This document shows, piece by piece, positions 1 through 14,000 of a stretch of 64,000 nucleotides of DNA. The notes under the pieces were generated by a model, which did not search any database, was not told the DNA's origin, and saw only the letters and a list, made by a program, of their open reading frames with translations. Origin of the DNA: Nipponacmea schrenckii (Eukaryota > Mollusca > Gastropoda > Lottiidae); assembly GCA_030562195.1 (NCBI GenBank), contig JAUJPP010000005.1, positions 26,585,106 to 26,649,105 on the forward strand, in the 5' to 3' direction. How positions within the stretch are numbered: the stretch's first letter is position 1; every line of letters begins with the position of its first letter. Both the position numbers and the translations under genes were made by a program.

Positions 1-560
1 AAAAAAAAAAAAAAAAAACAAACCCTATACCTTAAAACAAACCCTATACCTTACACACACAAAACCCCATACCTTACACACAAACCTATACCTTACACAA
101 GCCCTATTACTTACACACAACCCCTATAGCTTACACAAACCCTATAGCTTACACAAACCCTATAGCTTACACAAACCCTATAGCTTACACAAACCCTATA
201 CCTTACACAAACCCTATACCTTACACACCAACCCTATACCTTACACAAACCCTATAACTTACACAAACCCTATACCTTACACAAACCCTCTCTTATACAC
301 AAACCTTATTACTTATACACAAACTCTATACCTTACACAAACCCTATACCTTACACAAGCCCTATTACTTACACACAAACCCTATTACTTACACACAACC
401 CCTATAGCTTACACAAACCCTATAGCTTACACAAACCCTATAACTTACACAAACCCTATACCTTACACAAACCCTATACCTTACACACAAACCGTATAAC
501 TTACACAAACCCCATACCTTACAGAAACCCTATACTTAGACAAACCCTATATCTTATACA
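1..560. repeat. 18-bp minisatellite array
   Basis: After 18 A residues, about 30 degenerate copies of an 18-bp unit, CTTACACAAACCCTATAC, run to about 560. Variants end in TATAG or TATTA, and some units have extra CA dinucleotides. The CCCTA core recalls the animal telomere repeat, but the unit is three times longer and not a regular hexamer. I therefore call it interstitial satellite DNA. The array is cut by the window start, so its full length is unknown. Confidence 0.93.
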
Positions 561-1746
561 TCAGATGGATGTTGAAGCGTAGGATGGTGATTAAAAAATA
601 TTTAATCACCCTACGGTAAACTTCATTTCTATGAAAAATCTTTCAAATTAATTTCTGGAGGATGGATTTTAAGCTCTCAAATAACAGGCGAATATATCAG
701 TACAAATGTTTTTATTTCAAGAAGGATGGCAAGTTTTGAGGTGTTAACATTACAGAAAAAGTTAGATTTAGTTCACAGGTAAAGTTATTTCTCAAACCTT
801 AAATCGCTTTCTTAATTATGTTTCACGGATAGACTCGTTTATAAATTTATAATTGTTCATATATTTTCAATTTAAAAAATTTTTCCAAAAATGTGTTTCA
901 AAATTATGGAACGCTTTGAAAACCGAATCGAGAAAATTGTTACACAAGCGCCGAGGCATCTTTATGAACGCAATAAAAGCACAGTGCTCTGGTCTTCAAA
1001 AACGGTTATATTTTCAACATGGCACTTCCATACGCTGTCGGGAGTTTTTATGATTTTGCGCTATAAATTGAGTTTCCTCTATACGTTTATCGAGTTATTA
1101 ATACGACTATGACACAAGGTTTACAAGGCATGAAATGTGATGGTGATGCATTTCCTGTGCGATCTGTTATAAAACAAAAATGTTTATAACAAGAAACACA
1201 ATTATGGTATGATATTATCTGAAGAGAACACGTATAAAGTATGTTGAAATGTTATGTGCTTGGTTATCAAGGAAGTGAGCTACATGTATATTCATAATAA
1301 TGTCTTTGTGTTTCTTATCATATCTGCTCTCCATTTCAATATGTTCACATCTAAAAATAGTGTTGTTCTATTTGTCAAATTAGTTGATGGTCGCTGAGGC
1401 GTCGTTTATGCGGTGTTCACAGACCTCAAATTGATTGCGTTTTCTTCACGTTTACTTGCGCCAAAGTACATTTTCTTTGTCAAAAGATCGCAAATGGTCG
1501 CATTCCGGTTTAATGGGGTAAGATAATTCTAGATTGACGATGTCTCGATGCTTCGATAAACATTTCTTTATATATATTATATTGAGGAGTTCCAATTGAC
1601 CATTTTCTGTGGGAAAATAATGTAATTTCTGAACTACTGACATGAGCGTATGTTACCTGACATGATCCTTTTTAAGTTTTTAATATAGATTCTACTAATT
1701 GATTCCACAAATTAAATGTATCTGACGATCCTGTTATATTTTTCAG
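561..1746. other. spacer or 5' part of the peptide gene
   Basis: No convincing coding exon is visible. Two short overlapping frames at 853-1112 have no recognisable motif. CAG|gtaaag at 776-784 is a possible donor of a 5' non-coding exon of the peptide gene at 1748, which itself begins right after a splice acceptor. That link is only a guess. Confidence 0.4.
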
Positions 1747-1747
1747 A

Positions 1748-2092
1748 ATGAAGAGTGTGAATGTGATCTCAAGCATCATTATATTATTAATATTAACTCC
1801 ACAGATTACAACAACTTATAGAACATCTACAGCTCACCCGTCTATTTTACCAAATTCTAATTATAACAATACCTTCTATCTTCAACATTTACTAAGAAAA
1901 AGGTCTATAGATGTTCTCATTACGGAGAAAAAAGACTCTTCTTACGCTAAAAAGAACTTTTGTACAATAGTCTGTGCTCACTGTGAAAATTTAATTCATC
2001 GAAGGTGGTCAACGCTTTGTGAAACAAACTGTTTCATGCAACATCCAAACTTCAATTTGTGTATTGCTGCATGGAGGGCACAGAATCGTTAA
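1748..2092 (+). CDS. secreted cysteine-rich peptide precursor, CHH/ITP-like spacing
   Basis: The product is 114 residues, read from the ATG that follows a TTTTTCAG splice acceptor (AG at 1745-1746), so a 5' non-coding exon is likely upstream. Residues 1-22 form a hydrophobic signal peptide. A short spacer ends in a tribasic RKR at 50-52, and KK pairs sit at 61-62 and 68-69. The C-terminal part has six cysteines, at 72, 76, 79, 91, 95 and 105. The last five, spaced x2, x11, x3, x9, with NL after the third cysteine and NCF at the fifth, closely follow the crustacean hyperglycaemic hormone/ion transport peptide pattern (x2, x12, x3, x8). The first cysteine is misplaced for that family: it lies 4 residues before the second instead of about 16. 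The likely role is a neurohormone or other extracellular signal released after cleavage at RKR. It could be an unrelated six-cysteine peptide. Confidence 0.6.
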   Translation: MKSVNVISSIIILLILTPQITTTYRTSTAHPSILPNSNYNNTFYLQHLLRKRSIDVLITEKKDSSYAKKNFCTIVCAHCENLIHRRWSTLCETNCFMQHPNFNLCIAAWRAQNR

Positions 2093-4190
2093 ATATATAA
2101 TAATACTAATTATAAACCTACATCTAGTATTGTGAACAAGTTCTACAGTGGTCACTGGATTTTGTGTTAAAACTAAAAGTCTGTCACGTTTGGCCATTCC
2201 GTGCTCAAAGTTCAAATTGTGTCTAAAAATTTTGATTAATACAAATAAGCAGCCGTAATATACATGAGAATTGAGCTTCCTGAACAAACGTAATCGGAAG
2301 CTGATATGGAAATAAGAATTACACTTTACGACTTAACAGAACAAACCAGACTCAGCTCTTTTGTAGCCTATGGTATTGAGAGAACACCGTCTGTCTAAAT
2401 CGCAAAGTTTTGATTTTTTTAAACTTTTCCCGCTTCACTTACTGCTGCTGATATTGTCAATTTGAATTCGATACCAAAGACATTACAGTTTACAAGAATT
2501 GCCAAAACTATGGGCATATTTTACAGTATGGTAGTACAAAATATTCAATGGAGAGGGTTGTTATACGAGCGTCATTGCATCTTCCTTCTTTTATGTTACA
2601 CAAAATTAGTGATTTGAAAGTAAAATTTTCAACGCATACAATGGTGTTCTAACCTAAGCTATAATTAGGGAGTTCAATTAGAAGTATTTTGGGGTTATTA
2701 ACCTACTACAGCACACTAAAAAGGATTATAATGTAGTTTTCATTGATTGTGTAGCGTTATGTGGGATATAACAATATAATATTGGTAACGGTTAGTGTAA
2801 TTTGAGCTTAAGCGTATATTGAGGTCTATAATAAATACTAACTTATCAGTATGTATTTTTAACTGGAACCGTTCAGGGTCACCAAAGGGAGTTTCACCGA
2901 CTTTCTACTAATAATGGCCCAAATAGAATTAATCTTAATTAAATTCTAATCTGCCAGAATAATATTTACGTCCATAGAAGTACCTTAAATGCATTTACAA
3001 GCATCAGGCTAATTTAATGCTGAACTTCAAGTTACTCTCTACATTCTTAAACTTTAAACCCGTGTTGAAGTTTCCTAAATGTTTGCACCCAAAAAAATAC
3101 TATAAATAGGAAGGCCCTACAAATATTAGAAACGTATAACTTATGACTCAAAATGATTTTGAGAATGATTGTGATTTAAATTCCCTAATATATGCAAGGT
3201 TGGAAGGCATTTTGTTCTACCGTAGGTAATTATTGAAATAACAAGCATCTGTGACAGGCATTATTTACATGTCTATCAAATTTATTCGACTGAAACAAGA
3301 CCATAATTCACGAACATAATTTACTTTCATTTCATTTCTGATCATGGGACTTACAGTTGCCAGAGATATGAAAACAGACACAGAACGGTAATAAGTTTAA
3401 GTTATTTTATGATATTTTATAAAGTGTTAGAAAGGAGTTACAAAGAAATGACAAGATTGTTTGAATTGTTGGTATAAAAGTAGCTGAACATTTTTTTTTT
3501 TTAAATTTCTAAAGAATTATAAGTAAACAATTCATGACGTATTTTAATGGTTAGTGACGATATCCAGATCTGAATCGAAAAACTAAAACTCATAGGCTAT
3601 AACCAAGAATCGCCTAATAAGGCCTACTACAATACCACAGTTATATAAATATATAACGAAGAATTTTGTTACCATAATGTAACCTTTAAAAATTTGGTTA
3701 GAAATCAGATGGAGATAAATTGGTATATTTATTCATTACAAATCATTTAGTCAATAGTTATCCACAAAATAATGCTCTACACAGGCTAAGGTTAGGCTAA
3801 GTGATCGTTTCATATTGTCAGTAAAAGAAAATTGTTGTAATGTATATGAATAAACCAAGTATAGCCTACTAACGGTCAGAACCGCAAAACGAAACATGAA
3901 ATCAAAAGACATTTCGACGAAACAAAGGTAGCAGTTAATGAAAACTTTTAAAATGAGGAATTAGGCCTATATAAACAATAGGCCTAGCCTACGTGAGTAA
4001 GAAGGCCTAGGCCTATTTCAATGAAAAGTGGGTTTAGATATTATACACCAAGTTCTTATATCTGACTAAAAAAAACAGCGTTCCCAGTCCACTACAGGGC
4101 GTTTATTTAATTAATAGTTTATTGAAAACTAGCAGACTGTAACCGCTCGAGACTTCGCCAATAATGATAGGCTATAAGCCCACATAACAT
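2093..4190. other. gene-free spacer, AT-rich
   Basis: I see no exon with family resemblance on either strand. From about 3590 the octamer-like TAGGCCTA and its halves become frequent, for example 3962-4020, and recur to about 6300. Confidence 0.5.
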
Positions 4191-4194
4191 CAAG

Positions 4195-4295
4195 TGTCTC
4201 GAATTTCAGATCAACACTAGCAGTATCCAAGCAAATGACGTTATGACGTTAAGAACCAACGCTCTAACCACTGTGCTATGAAGGAGAATCTATTT
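4195..4295 (-). repeat. tRNA-derived SINE relic
   Basis: On the minus strand the segment reads TAGCACAGTGGTTAGAGCG, which resembles a tRNA 5' half with the internal A box. It is followed about 45 bases later by ATTCGAGAC, a degenerate B-box-like stretch. No acceptor stem can be paired, so this is not an intact tRNA gene. A decayed tRNA-derived SINE head is the best reading. Confidence 0.4.
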
Positions 4296-4758
4296 CAGAT
4301 TTCGTCTGTCTATTGTTGCTAAATTGTCAAAGAAGTAGTCCCATATGGATAATCACAATTAGCAGCCTACGTTTGGAACAATTTTAAATAATCTGCAATG
4401 TATAACATAATGATAAAATTGAAAGTTCAATAAAACTTTAAGCGAATGTATGCCTTAATAGTAACAGATGGTGTTTTAAAGGTTTAAACACAATTTTCAC
4501 GCGTGGCAAACATAAATTTTACAGATCATATCAATATATTTGTTCTTGTTATTCACTATTCAAAACTTTCGAGAACAATCTAAGATTGACTGATTGACGA
4601 TTAAATAAGCGTCGAAAAGAATCAACAGCTCTTATATTGGTAGTTTCATATGCAAGTGGTAGCGTGGGATTATCATATTGCAAAATATGCATCACACCTG
4701 TATTTTGCATCTTCATAATGTCAAGCTACTACTAACTTTCGAACGCCTTATACTTTGA

Positions 4759-5012
4759 CTGTAATATACCTTTCTGGTATATGTCAGTCTGTCTATGCAA
4801 CGATTTGATTTGCTTAATTGTACGCTACCAAATACATACAATTAATGACAGACAGAAAGTCTGTAATGGAAATAAAACAACGTTGCTGTAATATACCTTT
4901 CTGGTATATGTCATTCTGTCTATGCAACGATTTGATTTGCTTAATTGTACACTACCAAATACATACAATTAATGACAGACAGAAAGTCTGTAATGGAAAT
5001 AAAACAACGTTG
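4759..5012. repeat. 127-bp tandem duplication with internal inverted repeat
   Basis: Two nearly identical 127-bp copies lie head to tail, 4759-4885 and 4886-5012. Each contains the inverted pair TTAATTGTA / TACAATTAA and an outer imperfect pair: CTTTCTGG...GTCTGTC near the start and GACAGACAGAAAG near the end. Each unit could therefore fold into a hairpin. A small foldback element that was tandemly copied would fit. Confidence 0.85.
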
Positions 5013-8000
5013 CATTAAGTAATTCAAGTTTTAATTTTTAACAAATGGTTTTTGCAATGGTTGAAAGCTGTTTCAGCTGTTTCGGAAATAGTTAGTAGGC
5101 CTACTAGAATCTGTCTAAACAGACATTGTTAAATAGGAGAGCAAATAACTTAATATATGGTTCAATTACAGTCAATTAGCCGCAATAAGTTCATTGTGTA
5201 ATTATGGTAAACCATTTCAGCTCACTTTCCCTCAACTCGTGAATACATTTCTTAATGTGTCATTATTAGTTGACAGGATTGCCTTGGAGAAGAGGTAAGG
5301 TTTTATTAAATCTAATCAATCAAATACAGGAATTATCAGAAACTTGACCTTTTCTCAGATTTTGACAAGATTGAATTTTAGAAACTTTTTTAATGAAAAT
5401 ATGGTAGCGAGTGACATTGTCTATTATCTAGAAGAAGAAAACAAAAACGCATGCGTGTCACATATCCTTTTATTTTTGGAGGAATTTATCGGAATAGAAA
5501 GGGTGCTGAACGATTTGTTAAATTGAATTCTAATATTTACTTTAATTGATGAACGATTTGTGAAACTGATTTCTAATGATTACTTTGGAAAATTAAGAAA
5601 AGTTGATGAACGAGTCTAATAATTAATTTGGAAAAGAAGGAAAGAGTTGATGAACGAGTCTAATAACTGAATTCCAATTATTACTCAACTGACAGCTGTT
5701 ATATTGATTACATTATACATAATATTGTTATTTTATGAACGAACTTTATGATGAATTTGTTTTTAAAATAAACTTGAAATTTCGTTCTTGACCAGGATAT
5801 CAACACCACTCCTATATTCATACTATCTTTCATCAATATCGAATAATAGGCTCTTTGGTGTCTACAGACCAAATTTAAGGCGTTATTAACATTTTCAACA
5901 TTTAAGAATATTGATATATACACACATTTACCAATATTAAGTTTCATCAAGATCAGATGCAATGCACTTCAAGAGAGCTGTATGACCAATTGCTAAATAG
6001 ATATAAAGGTGAAAACTTTGTCAAAAAACGTTCTCTATATCAGGGGTAATAGATCAAAGTATCAATTTTATCGTTGAGCCTTTCAATTAAGTTCTGAATT
6101 AAAAAATCAACATTAGCTAAGTCTGGAGAAGAAGCGTCTTTCACATTCATAAGTGATTTTAATATAGTGTGGATAATACCTGAAAAGGACCTTTATCAAA
6201 ATCATAAAAAATCTCAAAACTTTTTTTAGGCCTATAAGCGTGTACGTATTCCACGAATGTGTAACACGATAATGGATGATTTAAAACTATAGCCTACTAG
6301 GTATTGCATAGGATTACCTACTCGATTTCCTTAATTTCTATTTTAGTGGAGGCTACCACGTTATAAGAGTTAAATAAGGCACACAAATTTATTGTTCTCT
6401 ACAGCCCATTTGAAGTAATGTCGAATGTCTTTGTATGTTAGTGTGGTTTATTTGATCAGATTATTGTCTCCACAAACTATCAACATGAACTTTCCTTTCT
6501 CAGATCACATTACCTGTGTCCATGCATTTTAAAAGAGTTTCGAGCCCAATTAGTAATCACCTTTACAAGTCACCCTATATTTACTTGGACACACTGTAAA
6601 CTTAACTCTCGAATCCGTCAATTGTATGATAAAACATGGTTCAATGTTTTGATATATCAAAAGGATGGCGGATTCAACGAGGTATTTCCGGGGAGAAGGA
6701 TTTCAATTTAATAACCCAAGGGGAAGTGTTTTATTTAACTGACAAAAATTCTTGATTTCTTGGGATTTTTTTTTTCTTTTGATTGGTAGAACAGTAATGA
6801 ATAATCATGAAATAAAGGAAGCGAATTGTGCCTTTAAGACTCATCAGTCGGCGAGAAGTTAGCTAGACATTAGATATTGGAACTTTGGCTTCTCAAAGGC
6901 CTTAGGATTACATAAAAAAATAAAAATAAAAAAGGGTTATAGGGCATCCTTGTCATATGATGTAGGAAGAAAGCCTTTGAAAAATCATGAAATGAAGTGC
7001 CAAAACTTAAATCCTGAAATCGTTTTTGATATATAATGCGAGAATTGACATCAATTGACATGGACCATAACAATTATGTCAGACAATTTTATTATTGGAC
7101 AAACAATTAATACAAAGTATTGTGCCCCCGCATAGCATACCAGCTGTCGGCGTTTACCATATGTTGGGATGGTGGGGAAGGTTTTTCCCATATTTCTGCA
7201 TATGATAAGGTACAAACTCCAATTTTATACAAAATTACATTACCATGAATGCTGTTATTTACTTGAATTGTTTATACAATGACACATTGCCTTTAATCAT
7301 TTGAATGAATAAAAGTTCTATGATGCTCAATATTACTAGATATTGATTAGGATAGCACATTATTACTTTACACTCTGATGACTATCACCATATATACATA
7401 ATATTATCACCAGTTTCCAAATATCACTCCATATACAAGGTAGGCAGTCAAATTTTTAAACAATATTCCTGTTCAGGATAGAGTGAAATGTTTTTAAAAT
7501 ATAAAGTGATCAGAATCTTTACAAAGATATCCGAGAACGTTATCTGGAACCAATTGTATTTTTTATTTTTTTTATTTATTTATTTATATATTTTTTTTTT
7601 TTTTTTTTTTGTGACCATTTAAAGACAGAGTCATTTTTCTAGAAATATTTGATTTGAAAGAGAAATATTTTACTCAGGGTTAATTATAACGCTTAATAGA
7701 ATATTAAACAAATACATCTGATCTTTCTCTGGTGTCTGTAATACAATTTATAAAGTGTGAGAAGATGAAGATGTTTCCAAAACGTTTACATACCATCCAT
7801 ACGTAATCTTAATTCCTGCACAAACAAATTGCTTAATGCAATAGCGTGTTTCATTAATATAAATGACACAAATTTTAAGAATAACAAAAGAAAATCTGTC
7901 ACACTGTCTTGTTTTTAAACAATATTATTTTTTCATATATTTTAGAGAAGACAATTACCAAAAACCCAACATGTAGTGTTTTCAAAACGGTAAAAATGAA

Positions 8001-8070
8001 TTAATTTAGACATGACGTAAAATATTATCTAAAATACCATTGTGTAATAAAAAGAAATACAAGAAGCAAA
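5013..8070. other. gene-free spacer upstream of the channel gene
   Basis: A 60-codon frame at 5344-5526 has no recognisable domain. From about 5505 to 5690 a degenerate direct repeat with GATGAACGA at its core recurs several times. 7557-7612 is a T/A-rich simple tract. No TATA box or CpG-rich promoter could be assigned to the channel gene. Confidence 0.45.
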
Positions 8071-11000
8071 ATGGTGTCTATTTCAAGAGAATCGTTGATG
8101 TTGGTCAACGATAGGCTGCAGGCGGGTTTGACAGATGATGAAAGGCGATTTTTGGAAGGAGCCGAAATGGGAGATTTGGAAACAGTAACCCGAATGTTGG
8201 AATCGGGTGTCGTGTCGGTAAATTGTGTTGATCAACAGGGCCGCACGGCCTTAGAATTGGCTGTAGTTGCTAATGATGATGGTTTAGTCGCCTACCTGTT
8301 GGACAAGGTTCCCGAGAGAGTTGTCCACAGGGCTTTGTTATGTGCAACAGAAGATGATAGAGAACAGCTATGTGAACTTTTACTACAACATCCATTATAT
8401 AGTAAAGCAAAAATTCTAGATCCAACCAAAGATATTCCTTCTTTGGATACATCTGTTCTTGGTTTACTACGTGATGGACTATTACGTGCGGCCAAGCACA
8501 ACGACTTTCAAATTGTAAAAATGTTTATGACCCGTGGTGTATCTCTCGAAAAGCCCCACAATTACTTTTGCAATTGCCCTGTTTGTACCGAAGGAAGGAG
8601 CAAAGATTACAAAGTCTATTCCAAAACTAGACTTGATACATTTACCGCAATAGCTAGTCCGGCCTATTTATGTTTTACTGAAGAAGACCCTCTGCTTGCT
8701 GCATTTAACTTAAGTGTGTTGTTTCGTAACCTAGCAGAGCTGGAGGGCGAATCAAAGGTAAGAGATATCGCAACTAATCCACCAATCCTGTGACTTAAAC
8801 CACTCAAAATTTACTATCAAACGGTGTCTTCCGTGATACTTTAGGTAATCGTTCCGCTCGTCATACTGCGTGGTCCAATTCAAGACTCTTATAATCCATA
8901 ATTTATATTCAGGTTGTATGACAAATTCTATTAATGCTAGAACTAAAATGCAAACTGATGGTGAATTATGTTTATTACTACGAAGATTTTTTTAGTAATA
9001 TTGAAATTTAACAAGATCATATGATTTGATTTTAGCAAATGTACATCGAATTGGATAATCAATGTCAACACTTTACTTTGGCCTTACTGGAACAATGCCT
9101 CAGTTCAGACGAGGTCAAGGCCTTGTTAACTGGTAAGTCACATATTAAGGCATCTTCTGAACTACCAGATAGCGAGGAACCTGACCAAATATTACCTGTA
9201 CTTGGAACCGCAATCCGGATGGAACAGAAAAAGGTAAGTCAAGATAGAAAAGGGTGTGTAAATTGTCCGTTAGTTCTGGCATCAATCCATCAATAATCAC
9301 CACTTTATACAAGCACAAAATTTAGCCGACTGTATGGTCGATTTATAGACATGGGATGAGGATTGTACCAGAATTGTACGAGGAATTATAATTTTTATTT
9401 GTTTTCGTTCACTAGTAATTGTGGTACCCAAAAATTGTTCGCCTGGATGATTGGGTCTAAAATGGGAAATACGATGTACGGATACTAATCATCCAGTACC
9501 TAATTGTTCTACATTATGGCAATATTTACAAACTCTGATAATGAAGGATACCCACTACTATGAAGGCTAACATTTCTGCAGTAAGCTGCGAACACTTTCA
9601 CTGATTAGCTTATGAACAATTCCCATTTCCAAGTACGTCTGACCTCCAAAAATGCCTAAGCATGACCTTAAAAGGCATTATCTTGGCGAGCTTTGATTTT
9701 ACTTTGTATAATTGGTTAAATTTAAAATAACTAAAATATTGATAAATAATCTCATATCCTTGTTCTTCGAAACGCATTCAAATTTCAAAACATACAGTCA
9801 CGGTTTGAGATATACTGACGAAACTTTGAGAAATTAAAAAAAACAAATAAATAAATACAGATGTATGACTTCAGTTTGAATATTTCCCTTCCTTTTTTTC
9901 CTGAAAAATGATATATTTAAAAAAAATAGTTGCACGTGGGCTTGAAATTATCTTGTCTGGCAAGCTATCTTTTTTATGCTCAATAGGATGGGGAGTGTAT
10001 AAGCAAAGCATATCAATAATATTTAATATGAAATAAGAAAACTGTAGAATGCATGCGAACACATCACTTATCTTATTGTAATAGATAATGTTTTACTTTC
10101 CCAGTTACTAATCCAAATTCCTTTCACCGTTGTGTCATTGTAGTTTGTTGCCCACAGTCAATGTCAGTCACAGATAACAGAGCTGTGGTATAGTGGTGTT
10201 CCATCTTTAAGATATCTTAATAGATTTTCCTATTTGATGTTATCAATACCGATTGGTTGTATTTGTGTACCTATTTTATCTATTGCCTATTTAATAGCAC
10301 CATGGAGTCGGGTAACTATACTTAATATTACAGGAAGCCATTTTATAATGGAGCAACCTGTGGAGCAATTGCGTGAAGTTGGGCCTTCGTCAGCTATGCT
10401 GTCATTAATGTTTATATAATATGATAGAATATCTATTGAAAGTTTTTTTTAAGGATACTAACACTTTATTGTGGATTTCAGTCGATCAAATAATTGATTT
10501 ACACAAAATGGCATAAGTCTATAGAATGAATTTATTCAGCGACATATGTGACCATGTTATTTATAGTCGGTACGAATTCTTGTCGGGAATTTTCACTATA
10601 TATAGTTATTGGAAATGTAATATGTGTATGCACTCCAATTAAAGAAAAATATGAATTTAGAAATTGACTGATTTCAGGTTTCCAACATATTAAATACACC
10701 GTTGATGAGATTTTTAAGTTATACATGTTCATACCTCACATTCCTAATTGTTGTTATGGTAACAAAATTAGAAGTAATGTACGCTTTCGATAGTTTTGCC
10801 TGTGATGACCCTGCACCATTTGCTCTAGCTGTTGTAGTTTTGGTTGTTTTATGGATTGTTGGTATGTATTATAAAAGCTTGGCATAGTTCGTTACAACTT
10901 AAACTAAATAAACAATACATAAACAATCCCCCCTGTACCTACGGGCCTTACTTGTATCCTGATAAAAGAGTATTATATACTCAAATTTAAGTTCATTGGT

Positions 11001-14000
11001 ACGTAACTTGAATAATTAAACGAGTGCATATCTTTAATATCATCAAAACCAACAACTTCGCCATAATACAAAATCTCTGGTATAAAGTTAAGATATAAGA
11101 GAAATAGAACAATAGAATAATATAATTTATTATTTAATCATTTTCTAATTGATCGAGTTTAGCTCTCGATCTAAAGTATATACGAGTCCAAAATGAAAGG
11201 AATTTTTTGTGCGTTAATGTAATCAAGAATTTTATTTGTCTGTGAACAATACACAATACTGTTAAACGACTGCAATTTCTAATAATGAAGTATTTCATCT
11301 CCTAATGGTATTTCATATTTACATGTATAAATTCTGTACATTCAGTATTATATATAATTACACAGTGTACGGCTGTCTTACTCTCAGATATATGTGTAAC
11401 GCTTAGTATTATTTATACTTTAAATGATACTAAATATCTAGAGATCAGTCTCATAGTATACAAGTGTTTCTTTTTGTTATTCACAACACCATGTCAAATA
11501 ACTTCACTATTCATGTTTTCTCGGTCTCTTTCCACTACAATCAGACTTAATACAAAGCGAAATTTTCAGTATTTTCGAAAACTAAATTCAACGCTGACAA
11601 AGCGACACAAGATGTACTTTGCACATTGCAATAAAAAAACAATGTCAATGTAAATTATTCCAATACCATCTTTCCCTAAATAATACTATTCTCATGGATA
11701 TACTTATTACTTTAATCTATGAATATGTTATTGATCTTCGATGATGTTATGGTCTACTATTGTGTTCCATTTTCAGGATTAATTTGGGAAGAATGTAAAC
11801 AGATAATGGATGCTGGTGCCAAAGATTATTTCAGCTCATTTTGGAACATGATCGATTCTTTAATGTTAAGTCTTTTATTGGCATCGTTTACCTTAGAATT
11901 AGTGATTCCATTACGTTTACAATATGTTTTATCAGATCCGAATAATCCTAACGTTAGTATAACACCAATATGTGACAGTTTACGAAAAGGAGAAATCAAT
12001 GTAGATGAATTCTGTACCGTTGGTAGAGCAAGTGGCGCTGTGGGTAAGTGATTCAGGGTCATAACAGAACAATCTGTCTTTGATTTTAAAGAATTGACAT
12101 CATTTTATATGGTTATTAACCGTTACATTATGCATCTTGGTTTAATCAAGATGCTACAAAACCTCTGAAACTTCATTGCTAGTTGAAACCAGACTCATTT
12201 AAGCCTTGTCTTAGAACTAAATGAAATATATCTTTTGCAGTTGTATGGGAACCATCGTGGATACCTGATCCCGAGTTACTCTCAGATATATTATTTACCA
12301 TCGGAACTGTGCTGAGTATCGGGAGATTTTCTTTTATTATGCCTGCTAATGAGGCATTGGGTACTATGTTGGTATCATTCCGTCGAACATTAATGGATTT
12401 GTTCAAATTGTTGGGAATGTTTGTATTAGTAATGATATCATTTACTTGTGGTTTGGCAGCTCTTTATGCTCCAAATAAATGTATGAACGATTCATTTTCA
12501 AGGTACTTCTTCTAATACATTATCATATTTAAACATGTTCTTGATCTTTAAGCTGTGAAACAGTTCTCTTCACAAGGATAGAAAGCGTAATGATATTTGG
12601 TTGTCATGCAACGACTTTGATGATTTTGATTAGATCAACTCTAGACATAATATTGACATCTCTTTCTCATCTTTTCTAGTTTTGGTACCAGCTTATTCAC
12701 CTTATTCTGGAGTTTGATTGGAATGGGTGAAACTTCAGCCCCAACTCTAACTAAACAGGGACCCTTAGCCTCATTAACAAATAACAATGCCAGAAACTAT
12801 GGCGTAGAAACTGTTGGTTTTTTTCTGTACAGTTCTTATGTCTTTATATCAATGGTTGTTCTTATTAATTTACTTATTGCTGTGATGTCTAATACCTTCC
12901 AAGAAATTCAGGTAACGAATTTGATAATATAATCTTATACTCTAATATACATAGACATTTATTGATCTGGCTATCATTATAATGGTAATTAAGTAATTAA
13001 ATAATAATTTAATTGCGCGCATTGTATTTGAGGTAAAAAAAAGTACATGTATTTCTAGACTGTATATTTTTTTTTAAGGATGGGAGAGATACAGAATGGA
13101 AATTCGCCAGGACTGAGTTATGGTTGTCATTTATAGTACCCGGTTGTCCAGTTCCGGCACCATATAATATTATACCAAGCACCAAAACTATATTAAATGC
13201 TATATTGTGGTTGTGGAAGAAGTTATGTTGTTGTTGTCACGTTCCAACAGCAAAATGTCTGTGTAAATCTGAATGCATTTTGGATACATTGAAGAGAATT
13301 GGGTGTTTAACTGAAGATGAACAAGAACCGGAACAAGTAAAATATACCTACTTACAGGTGCATGATAGCTTGCTTCCTTTTCCCCTTTCTTGTAGTTGCT
13401 TTATCGTTACAATGTATTTACCCAGTTAGTAACACAATATTGTATTATGCTTCATCATTATCATAGCAAACCCCAACAGATCGACACATTACATATTATG
13501 TGTGAACTATTTATGCATGTCTCGATGTTCCTATGTCCCTGTTTTCTTAAACCTTTACCCTTGTAGTATTTAATTTAACTGTCTCATCTTTCTGTTTTCT
13601 CGCCTCTTTTGCGAATGTAGATTTGACTTTCGGTATATTCTTTAATATTAATAACATCATTTACCTCTATAATATATTAACAAAACATCATCATTTCCTA
13701 ACCAGTTAGAGGAAGTTGATGTTTAAATTTATGTTCAGTGCATCACAGTTTGTCTTTGTGAGTGTAAAGAGTTGTGTCAAATGAAATAAATAAAAGAAAG
13801 CGAATTAATAATTACATATCCTTACCATAAATATAACAATGTTTCAAATGATTTTGAATATGATAAATAATACAAAAAAACATGTCTGTAATAAATGATA
13901 AATAATACATCTGTGATAGACAGTTCACTGTCATTTAGGCACACGTTTTTTAAGCACACCTCATTTAGACACAGTATTTTAGGCACACTTTATTTAGGGA

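Noticed and set aside
1..560. True chromosome end (telomere)
   Set aside because: The unit is 18 bp and irregular, not TTAGGG/CCCTAA, so an interstitial satellite is more likely.
4195..4295. Functional tRNA gene
   Set aside because: Only A-box and weak B-box similarity; no acceptor or anticodon stem pairs correctly.
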